A stretch of DNA of 13,848 bases from CAIOTO01 sp040389165 (GCA_040389165.1 JAZKAK010000024.1:1-13848), one strand, 5' to 3'. Shown: positions 1-7,111, counted from the first letter of the stretch. Notes: generated from the sequence alone by a model not told the origin. Program-made: numbers and translations.

Positions 1-65
1 CGGGATTTGAACCCACGACCCCTATCCCCCCAGAATAGTGCGCTACCAGGCTGCGCTACGTTCCG
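1..65 (-). tRNA. tRNA-Pro(GGG), 3' end cut by the window edge
   Basis: Read on the minus strand, the sequence folds as a tRNA. The 5' acceptor strand is CGGAACG (65-59), followed by a D-arm with GCGC/GCGC stem halves around AGCCTGGTA. The anticodon stem CTATT/GATAG closes the loop CTGGGGG with anticodon GGG at 31-29, and a T-arm with loop TTCAAAT follows. The D-arm text GCGCAGCCTGGTAGCGCA is typical of bacterial tRNA-Pro. GGG reads proline codons CCC and CCU. The last base of the T-stem, the 3' acceptor strand and any CCA lie outside the window. Identity is firm; the 3' end cannot be seen. Confidence 0.93.
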
Positions 66-76
66 AACATGTGATG

Positions 77-105
77 AATATAGCGTTCCTAAGAGGAGAA
101 GGCAA
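77..105 (-). promoter_or_regulatory. Probable promoter of the tRNA-Pro gene
   Basis: On the minus strand TTGCCT (105-100) and TATATT (82-77) are separated by 17 bases. This resembles a sigma-70 type -35/-10 pair, matching 4 of 6 and 5 of 6 consensus positions. Initiation would fall near 70, a few bases before the mature tRNA 5' end at 65. The -35 box includes the first base of the ogt start codon on the other strand, so the two divergent genes share this short interval. Prediction by inspection only. Confidence 0.45.
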
Positions 106-569
106 TGATTTTTGCTCGAAAAGTAGAATTTGATTGGTCAAATCAACGATCGTCTCCTCACGAAGTATCTATTTACGACACACCTTTTGGCCTGTGGATT
201 GCAGAAATAGACAAAAAAGGATATATGCTAAGTTTAAAGCCATATACGCCAAACCCACATGATCTAGAAACAGCAACGCCTCTGCCTTTTTACGAAATCC
301 CCACAAGAATTAAACCAATAGGAACCCCATTCCAAATGAGCGTGTGGGAAGCCCTAACAACAATTCCGCATGGTGCGACCACGTATTACAGCGCTATTGC
401 TGCCATCATACACAATCCATTAGCAGCACGTGCCGTCGGAAGCGCAATCGGTTGCAATAAAGTCATTGGTTTCATTCCATGTCATCGTGTTCTGGCTAAA
501 GATGGAACATTAGGCGGTTTTGAATGGGGACTTGATCTTAAAGAAAAGCTGCTTGCATATGAGAAATAA
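105..569 (+). CDS. ogt: Methylated-DNA--protein-cysteine methyltransferase (O6-alkylguanine repair)
   Basis: A 154-residue suicide DNA-repair protein that transfers the alkyl group from O6-alkylguanine (and O4-alkylthymine) onto its own cysteine. The active-site box PCHRV is at 125-129 with acceptor Cys126. Upstream are the winged-helix DNA-binding segment around TTYYSAIAA (92-100), the RAVGSA recognition helix (109-114, Arg109 the probable base-flipping finger) and Asn118. The family signature GGF-x-WGL-x-x-K follows at 137-146. The short divergent N-terminal domain (about 1-70) lacks Ada-type metal cysteines, so this is the stand-alone Ogt/MGMT form at normal length. The start is an ATG preceded by AGGAG at 94-98. 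It is divergent from the tRNA gene and is followed at once by the comF-like gene, probably in one transcript. No adaptive-response regulator is visible nearby. Confidence 0.95.
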   Translation: MIFARKVEFDWSNQRSSPHEVSIYDTPFGLWIAEIDKKGYMLSLKPYTPNPHDLETATPLPFYEIPTRIKPIGTPFQMSVWEALTTIPHGATTYYSAIAAIIHNPLAARAVGSAIGCNKVIGFIPCHRVLAKDGTLGGFEWGLDLKEKLLAYEK

Positions 570-1332
570 AAACATGCTCTTTAAAGATTTTTTCAGATCT
601 ACTCTTGATTTTTTGATCCCTTGTCGTTGCTTAATGTGTGGTGATTTCACACAAGCATCGTCAACATCCCTCGAAAACATAACACAACCTTCCCTATGCA
701 CCGCCTGTTGGCAGCAATTATCTTTTATTACGGAACCTTATTGTAAAGCATGCGCATCACCTTTATCTTTTGACGGGGACGGATGTCGTTCGTGTCATGA
801 GAAATCGTTTGTCTTTGATTCAGCGCGTGCCGCACTTGTTTACAATGATGCTGCAAAACAACTTATTACACGATTTAAGCATGCAGGCCAGACGGGTTAT
901 GCCCAACTATTCAGGCCTTGGATGCAAACTGCAATAGAAACAGAGCAGCACTATGATGGCATTATTCCAGTTCCTCTCCATTTCTGGCGATTATTTGAAC
1001 GAGGCTACAACCAGGCAGCCTTATTAGCACATCGTTTTTCATTAAAACGGACATTTTCTTCTGATGTCGCTCCTATTCCTATTCTTAAAGGTGCGCTAAA
1101 ACGTATACGTCACACGCCGTCTCAAGGTCACCTGTCTGCCCAAGAGCGCCTTGAAAACATAGATAACGCTCTTAATGCAAATCCAGCTATCGTTTCTGGA
1201 AAATGCCTCTTATTAGTTGACGATGTCATGACAACGGGCGCTACGCTTAATGAATGTGCACGCGCGCTCAAAAATGCTGGTGCTGTACGTGTTGATGTTC
1301 TTGTACTGGCGAGGGCCGTTAAATCAGTTTGA
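559..1332 (+). CDS. comF: ComF family phosphoribosyltransferase-like protein
   Basis: A protein of about 257 residues with two parts. The N-terminal part has paired cysteines that look like a zinc ribbon: C22, C24 and C27, then C47/C50, C62/C65 and C76/C79. The C-terminal type I phosphoribosyltransferase fold ends with the PRPP-binding loop VDDVMTTGAT (220-229, acidic pair Asp221-Asp222). This is the ComF/GntX architecture, linked in some bacteria to DNA uptake, but its catalytic reaction is unsettled and no competence gene is next to it. The start is uncertain. ATG 559 overlaps the ogt stop by 11 bases, ATG 574 would begin 5 bases after ogt and also fits the family, and an in-frame ATG at 520 lies too deep inside ogt. 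None has a strong ribosome site, suggesting coupling to ogt. It converges on rodA. Confidence 0.88.
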   Translation: MRNKNMLFKDFFRSTLDFLIPCRCLMCGDFTQASSTSLENITQPSLCTACWQQLSFITEPYCKACASPLSFDGDGCRSCHEKSFVFDSARAALVYNDAAKQLITRFKHAGQTGYAQLFRPWMQTAIETEQHYDGIIPVPLHFWRLFERGYNQAALLAHRFSLKRTFSSDVAPIPILKGALKRIRHTPSQGHLSAQERLENIDNALNANPAIVSGKCLLLVDDVMTTGATLNECARALKNAGAVRVDVLVLARAVKSV

Positions 1333-1367
1333 ATGTATATTGAATTGTATACAAGAAAGCGCGTGCA

Positions 1368-1386
1368 GCATTTTTCAGAAAAATGT
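1368..1386. terminator. AT-rich hairpin between convergent comF and rodA
   Basis: CATTTTT (1369-1375), a 3-base loop CAG, and AAAAATG (1379-1385) form a 7-bp stem, extended by a G-T pair at 1368/1386. It lies in the 54-base convergent interval, immediately after the rodA stop codon. The A5 and T5 arms could serve both strands, but the stem has little G+C and there is no long U tract beyond it. A bidirectional terminator is plausible rather than shown. Confidence 0.35.
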
Positions 1387-2484
1387 TCACCTCATAATGC
1401 GCGTATCATTATGTATATGAATGGAAAAAAGAATCCCCTGGCTAATAAGTAATGTCAGCATTGCAGTGCCGCCATACGAAAAAAGAGGAAGCGGAATACC
1501 TACCACCGGCAAAAGCCCTGTTACCATTGCCATATTAATAAAAACATAAAGAAATAGCGTTACAGACAAACCAAGTGCTATGAGTCGCGCAAAAGTGGTG
1601 CGTGCATTCATTGCAATTTGTATGTTACATGCAATAAGAGTCGTATAAAGACATATAAGGAAAAAAGCCCCCATTAATCCAAATTCTTCGCAAAACATGG
1701 TAAAAATAAAGTCTGTCTGTTTTTCAGGTAAAAAATTGAGATGACTTTGCGTTCCTTGCAAAAAACCTTTCCCCCAAAGTCCGCCTGACCCTAAAGCAAT
1801 TTTGGATTGAATAATGTGATAGCCAGCATTTGCTGGGTCACTTTCAGGGTTTAGAAAAATTAAAATACGTTTCTTCTGATAGCCATGCAAAAGACTCCAA
1901 AGCAAGGGAATTGCAGCCAATATCCCCCCTCCAACAACGGCAAATTTCCACAAACGAACACCTGCTGCAAATAAAATTGCGGCGCTACTCAACATAAGAA
2001 GCATAGCAGTACCCAAATCAGGTTGCCTTAACACCAAAAGCGTTGGCATAAAAATTAATGCGACTGGCAATAAGAGAAAAGAAGGACGTCCTATTTCTTC
2101 TGATGATAATCCATGAAAATAGCGTGCCAAAGTTAGAATTAATCCAAGCCTCATTAATTCTGATGGTTGAAAGTTAAACACATATAAGTCAATCCAACGT
2201 TGTGCTCCCATTCCCACAAAGCCCATTATCTCAACGGCAACTAAGGCTATGAACGAAATAAAATAAAGTGGGTAGGCATAAGCAAAAAGAGTTCGTGCCT
2301 CAACACAGCACATAAACAACATCACACAAAAACCAAATGAAAAACGAATTATTTGCTTGAAGGCCCATGGATGCAATGAACCATTTGCAGCCGACACCAG
2401 CATAAACATTCCTAAGACTGTCACAAAACACAGCAAAAAAAGGGGAAGACGTGGTATGGCCGTCATTTTCTGAAAGACTGTCAT
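1387..2484 (-). CDS. rodA: RodA, SEDS peptidoglycan glycosyltransferase of the elongasome
   Basis: A 365-residue polytopic inner-membrane protein of the SEDS family. It polymerises lipid II into glycan strands together with PBP2 during lateral wall growth. Hydrophobic segments run almost throughout. Family motifs are visible in order: FQPSEL (105-110, with the conserved Glu109), RQPDLGTA (153-160), and LPEKQTDFIF (252-261, with Asp258 aligned to the catalytic Asp of E. coli RodA). The SEDS signature FSYGGTAM lies near 337-344. Length is normal for RodA and there is no FtsW-like N-terminal extension. Its ATG (2484) forms a 4-base ATGA overlap with the mrdA stop, so translation is coupled to its partner PBP2. 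The purine-rich stretch GAAAGAGAG just upstream may serve as ribosome site. It is the last gene of the mre operon. Confidence 0.96.
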   Translation of the reverse strand: MTVFQKMTAIPRLPLFLLCFVTVLGMFMLVSAANGSLHPWAFKQIIRFSFGFCVMLFMCCVEARTLFAYAYPLYFISFIALVAVEIMGFVGMGAQRWIDLYVFNFQPSELMRLGLILTLARYFHGLSSEEIGRPSFLLLPVALIFMPTLLVLRQPDLGTAMLLMLSSAAILFAAGVRLWKFAVVGGGILAAIPLLWSLLHGYQKKRILIFLNPESDPANAGYHIIQSKIALGSGGLWGKGFLQGTQSHLNFLPEKQTDFIFTMFCEEFGLMGAFFLICLYTTLIACNIQIAMNARTTFARLIALGLSVTLFLYVFINMAMVTGLLPVVGIPLPLFSYGGTAMLTLLISQGILFSIHIHNDTRIMR

Positions 2485-4286
2485 TCGCTTTTCTCTCTTT
2501 CATGTACGGCAAGCAATATATCCCGCGCCAATGGAGCTGTAACGCGTGCGGCGCTTGCGCCATGCTCCACAACAACTGCCACAGCATAACGAGGACTTTC
2601 TACAGGTGCAAAGGCCGTAAACATGGCATGCTCTCGCAAATGATACGGGCGATCGTTATGGGTACCTTCTTGGCGTTGCTCGACTGTAATTCGACTGACC
2701 TGTGTGCTGGCTGTTTTTCCTCCCATCAGAAATGATTCATTCAATATACGTGATCGATAAGCAGTCCCCCATGGCTGATTCACAACGTCAGACATTCCCT
2801 GCTGAACAAGTGCAATGTGCTCAGGATCAATAGATGATGCTGACGTCAGCACAATGTCTGTCTTTTTTATAAGATGAGGCGTAATGGGCTTTACACCATT
2901 AACCAGCATTGCTGTCATTTTTGCTTGTTGTAACGGCGTTGACAAAAGAAAACCTTGACCTATAGAAACATTAATCGTATCACCGCCTGTCCAGGACTGG
3001 CGTTTATTATCACGTTTCCATTTTTTTGATGGAAGCAAACCAGCTTTTTCGCCTGGAAGTTCAATCCCAGTAAGCTGGCCGAAACCAAAAATACTGGCCA
3101 TTTTCGTGATAGCCTCGATACCTAATTTAGTTGCAACATTAAAAAAGTATGTGTCACATGATCGCGCAATAGCGGATTGTAAATTGACTGATCCATGACC
3201 GCCCTGTTTCCAATTCCAACAATGGAAACGATGACCGTTATAATCGTAATGTCCAGGGCAATGATAAGACGTATGTGGATCAACGACTTTTTCATGTAAT
3301 GCTGCAAGCGCCACTATGACTTTAAAAATAGAGCCTGGCGCATATTGACCCGTGACGACTTTATTTGTTAACGGATGGCGCGGATGATCAATAATCTCTC
3401 GCCAATCATTTTTAGAAATTGAATCCGTAAAAAGCTGCGCATTAAAGGATGGCTGAGATACTAAAGAAAGCACGGCTCCCGTATGAACATCAAGAACAAC
3501 TGCTCCAGCACTTTCTTCACGTTTTAAGATTGCCGCAACTTCTTGCTGAAGCTTGATATCAAGTGTTAAATCTAACTCAGAACCTTTTGTTGGCTCAAAT
3601 GTGTCAAGCGTTCTTATCGCACGACCATAGACATTGACTTCAACTTGCTTGAGTCCGGCCTCGCCCTGAAGTGTATGGTTGCATGTTTGTTCGATGCCAG
3701 ATTTACCAATACGAAAACCTGGCAATTGCAACAAAGGCTCAGATTCAGTTAAATCTTTCTGTGTGGCAGCAGCAACGTAACCGATAGTGTGACACGTTAG
3801 ATCAGGAAATGGATAAAAACGACGTTCTCCCTTCTCGATAAGAACACCCTTCAGGTCCTCACTATTAAGCTCGATTTTAGAAAGTTCATCCCAACTAAGA
3901 TCTTCTTTAATGAGTAAATGCTGTCGCTTATTACATTTGAAACGCTTTAAAAGAATTTGATAATGATTATCTGAAAGCATTAACAAACGCGCTATTTTAC
4001 CAAGCAAATTTAGTGGAATTTCAGCTAATTCTGGAACCAAAATTGTGCTGTAGTTCACTTTATGACCTGCGAGAACGATTCCATTTTTATCTTTAATAAG
4101 TCCACGAGAGGGAGCAAGCAGGCATGTATGAATACGGTTTTTATCAGATAAAACTTTATAGTGAGAACCTTTCATCACTTGCAAATAATACAAACGCCCA
4201 ATAAGCGTCATAAGCAATCCACCTTTCAGGACACCTAAAAGGAATGTTCGCCGTGTAAACGTTTGGTGAGATTCATTATCTTTCAT
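2481..4286 (-). CDS. mrdA: Penicillin-binding protein 2, elongasome DD-transpeptidase, with an altered KTG box
   Basis: A 601-residue class B PBP. It has a short cytoplasmic N-terminus, one membrane anchor around 14-34, a pedestal/dimerisation region (about 45-230) with the APSRG motif (58-62), and a transpeptidase domain (about 260-595). The active-site motifs are S319-I-F-K322 (acylated Ser319) and S376-C-D378. The third box, K524-T-A526, has Ala where nearly all PBPs have Gly (KTG). The PBP2-type segment HCWNWKQGGHG (355-365) distinguishes it from the division PBP3. The rest of the domain is intact and the reading frame is clean, so the change is unlikely to mark a pseudogene. The start ATG overlaps the mreD stop as ATGA, and its end overlaps rodA the same way. 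Assignment is firm; the effect of KTA on activity or beta-lactam binding is unknown. Confidence 0.96.
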   Translation of the reverse strand: MKDNESHQTFTRRTFLLGVLKGGLLMTLIGRLYYLQVMKGSHYKVLSDKNRIHTCLLAPSRGLIKDKNGIVLAGHKVNYSTILVPELAEIPLNLLGKIARLLMLSDNHYQILLKRFKCNKRQHLLIKEDLSWDELSKIELNSEDLKGVLIEKGERRFYPFPDLTCHTIGYVAAATQKDLTESEPLLQLPGFRIGKSGIEQTCNHTLQGEAGLKQVEVNVYGRAIRTLDTFEPTKGSELDLTLDIKLQQEVAAILKREESAGAVVLDVHTGAVLSLVSQPSFNAQLFTDSISKNDWREIIDHPRHPLTNKVVTGQYAPGSIFKVIVALAALHEKVVDPHTSYHCPGHYDYNGHRFHCWNWKQGGHGSVNLQSAIARSCDTYFFNVATKLGIEAITKMASIFGFGQLTGIELPGEKAGLLPSKKWKRDNKRQSWTGGDTINVSIGQGFLLSTPLQQAKMTAMLVNGVKPITPHLIKKTDIVLTSASSIDPEHIALVQQGMSDVVNQPWGTAYRSRILNESFLMGGKTASTQVSRITVEQRQEGTHNDRPYHLREHAMFTAFAPVESPRYAVAVVVEHGASAARVTAPLARDILLAVHEREKSE

Positions 4287-4807
4287 CTAAATTTACCTAA
4301 TCGTAAAAGGAATGTATGAAAGAAATGTATAGCAAAAGGAAATACACCAATAGATAAGATCGTTTCGAACATTAATCTGACAGAATCAATTGCATGGTGT
4401 GTTCGTCTAAGAATAATATACTCAATCATAGTAAGAACGCAAAGTGTCCCGGCAAAGGCTCCCCAGAGAATATGCATCGGAGCCTTTATAAGATATCTAC
4501 GTTGTTTTGCCAGAAATCCATAGCATAAAATCCATGTAAAGCTTGAAAGGCCTAGAGGCATATTAAAGACGCTGTCATGGATAAGGCCTAAAATTAGGAT
4601 TTGCAGTGTAGAGGCAATTGGCGTTGCTAACACTGATAAATAGAATAAAATACATGGCCATATAAAAAGTCTTGGCCCACATATTGATCCCCAATAAGAA
4701 GCCTTAAAGAGAATACACAAATAGCCCACTAAGAAAATACCTATTTGTATCCTTATCCGTATCCAAACACTAACGTCAGGGATTTTAATTAGATTGATTT
4801 TGGGCAT
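4283..4807 (-). CDS. mreD: Rod shape-determining protein MreD
   Basis: A small hydrophobic protein of 174 residues from ATG 4807. It has about five predicted membrane segments: a hydrophobic stretch after the initial charged residues, one through LFIWPCILFYLSVLA, and others ending near the C-terminus. The segment ILGLIHDSVFNMPLG matches the conserved GLxxDxxxxxPLG feature of MreD. The protein links MreC and the MreB filaments to RodA/PBP2 in the inner membrane. An upstream in-frame TTG at 4837 would add ten residues, but neither start has a recognisable ribosome site. I prefer the ATG because initiation is probably coupled to mreC, whose end it overlaps by 23 bases. Its own stop overlaps the mrdA start as ATGA. 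Position between mreC and mrdA makes the assignment secure despite low sequence conservation in this family. Confidence 0.92.
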   Translation of the reverse strand: MPKINLIKIPDVSVWIRIRIQIGIFLVGYLCILFKASYWGSICGPRLFIWPCILFYLSVLATPIASTLQILILGLIHDSVFNMPLGLSSFTWILCYGFLAKQRRYLIKAPMHILWGAFAGTLCVLTMIEYIILRRTHHAIDSVRLMFETILSIGVFPFAIHFFHTFLLRLGKFR

Positions 4808-5726
4808 CGAGTGAATCAAGTATGCGAACGAATTCAAGTTTTTGAGGAATTACCACTGGAGTGGCAAAGATTGTATCTCCTGCTGGATCTTTCTCAATAC
4901 GCGTTACGGTAGCGACGGTTAAGTCAGGTGGGTAAATCCCACCAAAACCAGACGTAACCAATCGATCACCAACTTTAAGCGTGTCAACATGATCCGTGTT
5001 TTCAAGAGGTGTTTCGTAAAGTGGTTTTCTGTGCAGAATAACAAGTTCTGCTTTTCCTGTTCCAGCCAGGATAGCCTGTTCACCGGTTGATTCAAAACGT
5101 ACGGGTGTGCGCGCATTAATATCCGTTATCAATATGATACGGGATACAAGCATGCCTGTCTCAGCAATACGTCCAACAATACCTTTTGCACAGACAACAA
5201 CAGCATTTTTTTGGACTCCATCCGCTTTTGTTGCTGCTATTAATAAAGTTGAATATTCATCTCCAGAAGGTGAACCTAGAACTTTTGCAGTAAAAAATGA
5301 TTGGTCAAGAGAAGGGAGTGTACGCAATAACTCACGCAAATTTTGGTTCTCTCGCTTAAGTTTTAGAGCCAAAGACTTCCATTCTTCAAGCTGAAAATTC
5401 TCTTTTTCTAAGGAATCAAAATTTGTTTGTAATTGATTGAAATCGCGTAGCTTCTCATATTGATGATTCAATAGAGTTAGCGGTTGATTAATTAATTGCA
5501 ATAATGGTGCCGTAACATCAAGTGAAAGTGTTTTTATGCGATTAAGCACAGGATGATCTACATGCATTAAGGTCATTGCATAGATACATGCAAAGGCTAC
5601 CATTAAAATAGTAAACGCACGTTGTAACGTTAGCAACGATCCCTTAACAAGCGATAACAAAAGCGCCCAAACATATTGCTGACGCTTAAGCCCCGATGCT
5701 TTAAAGCCAAACAGTGATACTGTCAT
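4785..5726 (-). CDS. mreC: Rod shape-determining protein MreC
   Basis: A 313-residue bitopic protein from ATG 5726. It has a basic cytoplasmic tail (to about 36), one membrane segment (about 37-54), a periplasmic coiled coil (about 88-135, rich in Leu, Glu and Lys), and the paired beta domains typical of MreC. These include AKVLGSPSGDEYSTLLI, the GIVGRI segment and GDRLVTSGFGGIYPPDL. It forms periplasmic assemblies that contact and activate PBP2. The ATG at 5726 has AGAGG six bases upstream. In-frame ATG 5777 and TTG 5801 also exist but lack a ribosome site and give an atypically long N-terminus. The chosen start codon forms an ATGA overlap with the stop of a 33-codon Cys-rich ORF in another frame, an unusual arrangement. 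The 3' end overlaps mreD. Confidence 0.94.
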   Translation of the reverse strand: MTVSLFGFKASGLKRQQYVWALLLSLVKGSLLTLQRAFTILMVAFACIYAMTLMHVDHPVLNRIKTLSLDVTAPLLQLINQPLTLLNHQYEKLRDFNQLQTNFDSLEKENFQLEEWKSLALKLKRENQNLRELLRTLPSLDQSFFTAKVLGSPSGDEYSTLLIAATKADGVQKNAVVVCAKGIVGRIAETGMLVSRIILITDINARTPVRFESTGEQAILAGTGKAELVILHRKPLYETPLENTDHVDTLKVGDRLVTSGFGGIYPPDLTVATVTRIEKDPAGDTIFATPVVIPQKLEFVRILDSLDAQNQSN

Positions 5727-5824
5727 ATGAGCCTCTGTCTTTTTTGATTCAGTGTATATGTATTCCGACAAAAACATTTGAAACACTTTGAGTGTAAGCA
5801 AAAGTTGGCAACATATCCCAACAT
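5723..5824 (-). CDS. Small Cys-rich ORF (33 codons) translationally coupled to mreC
   Basis: The interval between mreB and mreC contains ATG 5824, 33 codons and TGA at 5725-5723. It begins MLGYVANFCLHSKC and contains four cysteines (9, 14, 17, 19; spacing C-x4-C-x2-C-x-C), followed by a basic C-terminus (QKRQRLI). A perfect AGGAGG lies at 5837-5832, seven bases before the ATG, the strongest ribosome site in the window. The stop overlaps the mreC start codon as ATGA, the same coupling used at the mreD/mrdA and mrdA/rodA junctions. I recognise no family. It could be a leader peptide that tunes MreC synthesis, a real metal- or redox-responsive mini-protein, or a chance ORF. Ribosome site, start, length and stop position together make chance less likely, but conservation is untested. 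Confidence 0.5.
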   Translation of the reverse strand: MLGYVANFCLHSKCFKCFCRNTYTLNQKRQRLI

Positions 5825-5830
5825 AATCGC

Positions 5831-5837
5831 ACCTCCT
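5831..5837 (-). promoter_or_regulatory. Perfect Shine-Dalgarno AGGAGGT ahead of the small ORF
   Basis: AGGAGGT on the minus strand at 5837-5831 precedes ATG 5824; counting from the end of AGGAGG the spacing is seven bases. It is too far (about 100 bases) from the mreC ATG at 5726 to serve it directly and is not in range of the in-frame TTG 5801 or ATG 5777. Most other genes here have weak or no such site, so its presence marks the small ORF as a real initiation point. Confidence 0.7.
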
Positions 5838-5877
5838 AAATCAAATAAACCGTTCTAAAAATTATCTCTCAATGAAG

Positions 5878-6918
5878 CTAATAAGCATTAATTAACACAT
5901 TTCGAAGCGTCTTCATTTCCTCTAACGCACGCCCTGTTCCCAAGACCACACAATTCAAAGGATTTTCAGCGACACACACAGGAACACCAGTAACTTCAGC
6001 GATAACTTTATTCAGATTCTTGAGCAATGCACCGCCACCCGTCATAACAATACCACGATCAACAATATCTGATGAAAGTTCAGGCGGAGTATTTTCGAGC
6101 GCTGTTTTAACACCTTCTGCAATTGTAGATACAACTTCATTAAGCGACTCTGCAATTTGAGCTTGGTTAATTTCTACTTCTTTTGGCACGCCAGTCACAA
6201 GGCTTCGCCCTTTAATACCCATCGTTATATTTGCACTATCTGCAGTTAAAATGGCTGAGCCGATATTTTTCTTGATGCGCTCAGCTGTTGCTTCACCAAT
6301 TAATAAATTATGATTACGACGAATATAGCTGATGATAGCATCATCCATTTTATCTCCACCCACACGTACTGAGCAGGCATACACAATACCACCAAGGGAA
6401 ATAACAGCGATTTCTGTTGTACCACCACCAATGTCAACAACCATCGAGCCTGTTGGTTCAGTTACAGGAAGCCCTGCACCGATGGCAGCAGCCATAGGCT
6501 CTTCAATTAAAAAGACTCTGCGTCCACCGGCACTTTCAGCTGATTCTTGAATAGCACGACGTTCAACAGCAGTAGAACCTGCGGGAACGCATACAATAAT
6601 TTGAGGTGCAGCAAAACTGCGTCGGTTGTGCACTTTTCGTATGAAATGTTTAATCATTTCTTCCGCTACTTCAAAGTCAGCAATAACACCGTCGCGCAGT
6701 GGCCGAATGGCTTGTATGTTTCCTGGCGTACGCCCCACCATTAGTTTAGCTTCTTCGCCAACAGCAAGAACGTGTTTTTTACCTTTGTGATTAACAATTG
6801 CAACCACGGATGGTTCGTTCAACACAATTCCACGACCTTTAACATAGACGAGTGTGTTTGCCGTGCCAAGATCAATGGCCATATCAGCTGAGAGAGCACC
6901 TTTTAACCGTGAAAACAT
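5878..6918 (-). CDS. mreB: MreB, actin-like rod shape-determining protein
   Basis: A 346-residue bacterial actin that polymerises on the inner face of the cytoplasmic membrane and guides the elongasome. Actin-fold nucleotide motifs are clear: phosphate-1 DLGTANTLVYVKGRG (16-30), phosphate-2 VDIGGGTTE (161-169), and the adenosine motif IVMTGGGALL near 290-300. The N-terminus MFSRLKGALSADMA supplies the usual short membrane-binding helix and looks like alphaproteobacterial MreB. Length is that of the family. The ATG at 6918 has a weak AGG upstream in CATTAGGTAAAATTTT. It is the first gene of the minus-strand cell-shape operon; the mreC start lies about 150 bases after its stop, with the small ORF between, and no terminator hairpin is seen there. 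A promoter candidate lies 33 to 61 bases upstream of the start. Confidence 0.98.
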   Translation of the reverse strand: MFSRLKGALSADMAIDLGTANTLVYVKGRGIVLNEPSVVAIVNHKGKKHVLAVGEEAKLMVGRTPGNIQAIRPLRDGVIADFEVAEEMIKHFIRKVHNRRSFAAPQIIVCVPAGSTAVERRAIQESAESAGGRRVFLIEEPMAAAIGAGLPVTEPTGSMVVDIGGGTTEIAVISLGGIVYACSVRVGGDKMDDAIISYIRRNHNLLIGEATAERIKKNIGSAILTADSANITMGIKGRSLVTGVPKEVEINQAQIAESLNEVVSTIAEGVKTALENTPPELSSDIVDRGIVMTGGGALLKNLNKVIAEVTGVPVCVAENPLNCVVLGTGRALEEMKTLRNVLINAY

Positions 6919-6950
6919 AAAATTTTACCTAATGAATGAAAATCTGATCT

Positions 6951-6979
6951 ACTGTACTCATAGTTTTTTTTAGATGCAA
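6951..6979 (-). promoter_or_regulatory. Candidate promoter of the mreBCD-mrdA-rodA operon
   Basis: On the minus strand TTGCAT (6979-6974) and TACAGT (6956-6951) are 17 bases apart, with an A8 run in the spacer. A start site near 6944 would leave a leader of about 25 bases before the mreB ATG. The elements match consensus at 4 of 6 positions each. A 12-base palindrome sits just upstream of the -35 element. Confidence 0.45.
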
Positions 6980-6983
6980 GGGG

Positions 6984-6995
6984 TATACTAGTATA
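6984..6995. promoter_or_regulatory. Perfect 12-base palindrome upstream of the mreB promoter
   Basis: TATACTAGTATA is identical to its own reverse complement. It lies four bases upstream of the candidate mreB -35 box, a usual place for a regulator to bind. It is short and AT-rich, so chance is possible; no matching regulator is encoded in the window. Confidence 0.3.
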
Positions 6996-7077
6996 GAATG
7001 CTATTAAAATTATGATTTACTAAGTCTTTGAGCGCTTTTTTGCCTGATACCCTGAAAATAACTTTATTTTTATTAAA

Positions 7078-7111
7078 GAGCGGCTGTCTGGAGACATGAA
7101 ATCCAGCGCTT
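7078..7111 (+). other. Possible stem-loop in the mreB/DUF155 divergent interval
   Basis: GAGCG (7078-7082) pairs with CGCTT (7107-7111), and CTGGA (7088-7092) pairs with TCCAG (7102-7106). This leaves a five-base bulge GCTGT and a nine-base loop. It lies in non-coding sequence between the divergent promoters, so it is upstream of both predicted transcripts and not in a leader. The 342 bases 6919-7260 otherwise show only the two promoter candidates and the palindrome; I see no coding sequence there. No U tract follows the stem. Confidence 0.2.

Noticed and set aside
2451..2735. Plus-strand open frame of 94 codons with several Cys residues opposite mrdA and rodA
   Set aside because: It lies wholly antisense to the well-supported PBP2 and RodA frames, has no ribosome site, and its Cys content follows from antisense codons.
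4807..4837. TTG-started longer MreD N-terminus
   Set aside because: The ATG ten codons later is preferred. Neither start has a ribosome site, and the longer form overlaps mreC more without a conserved motif.
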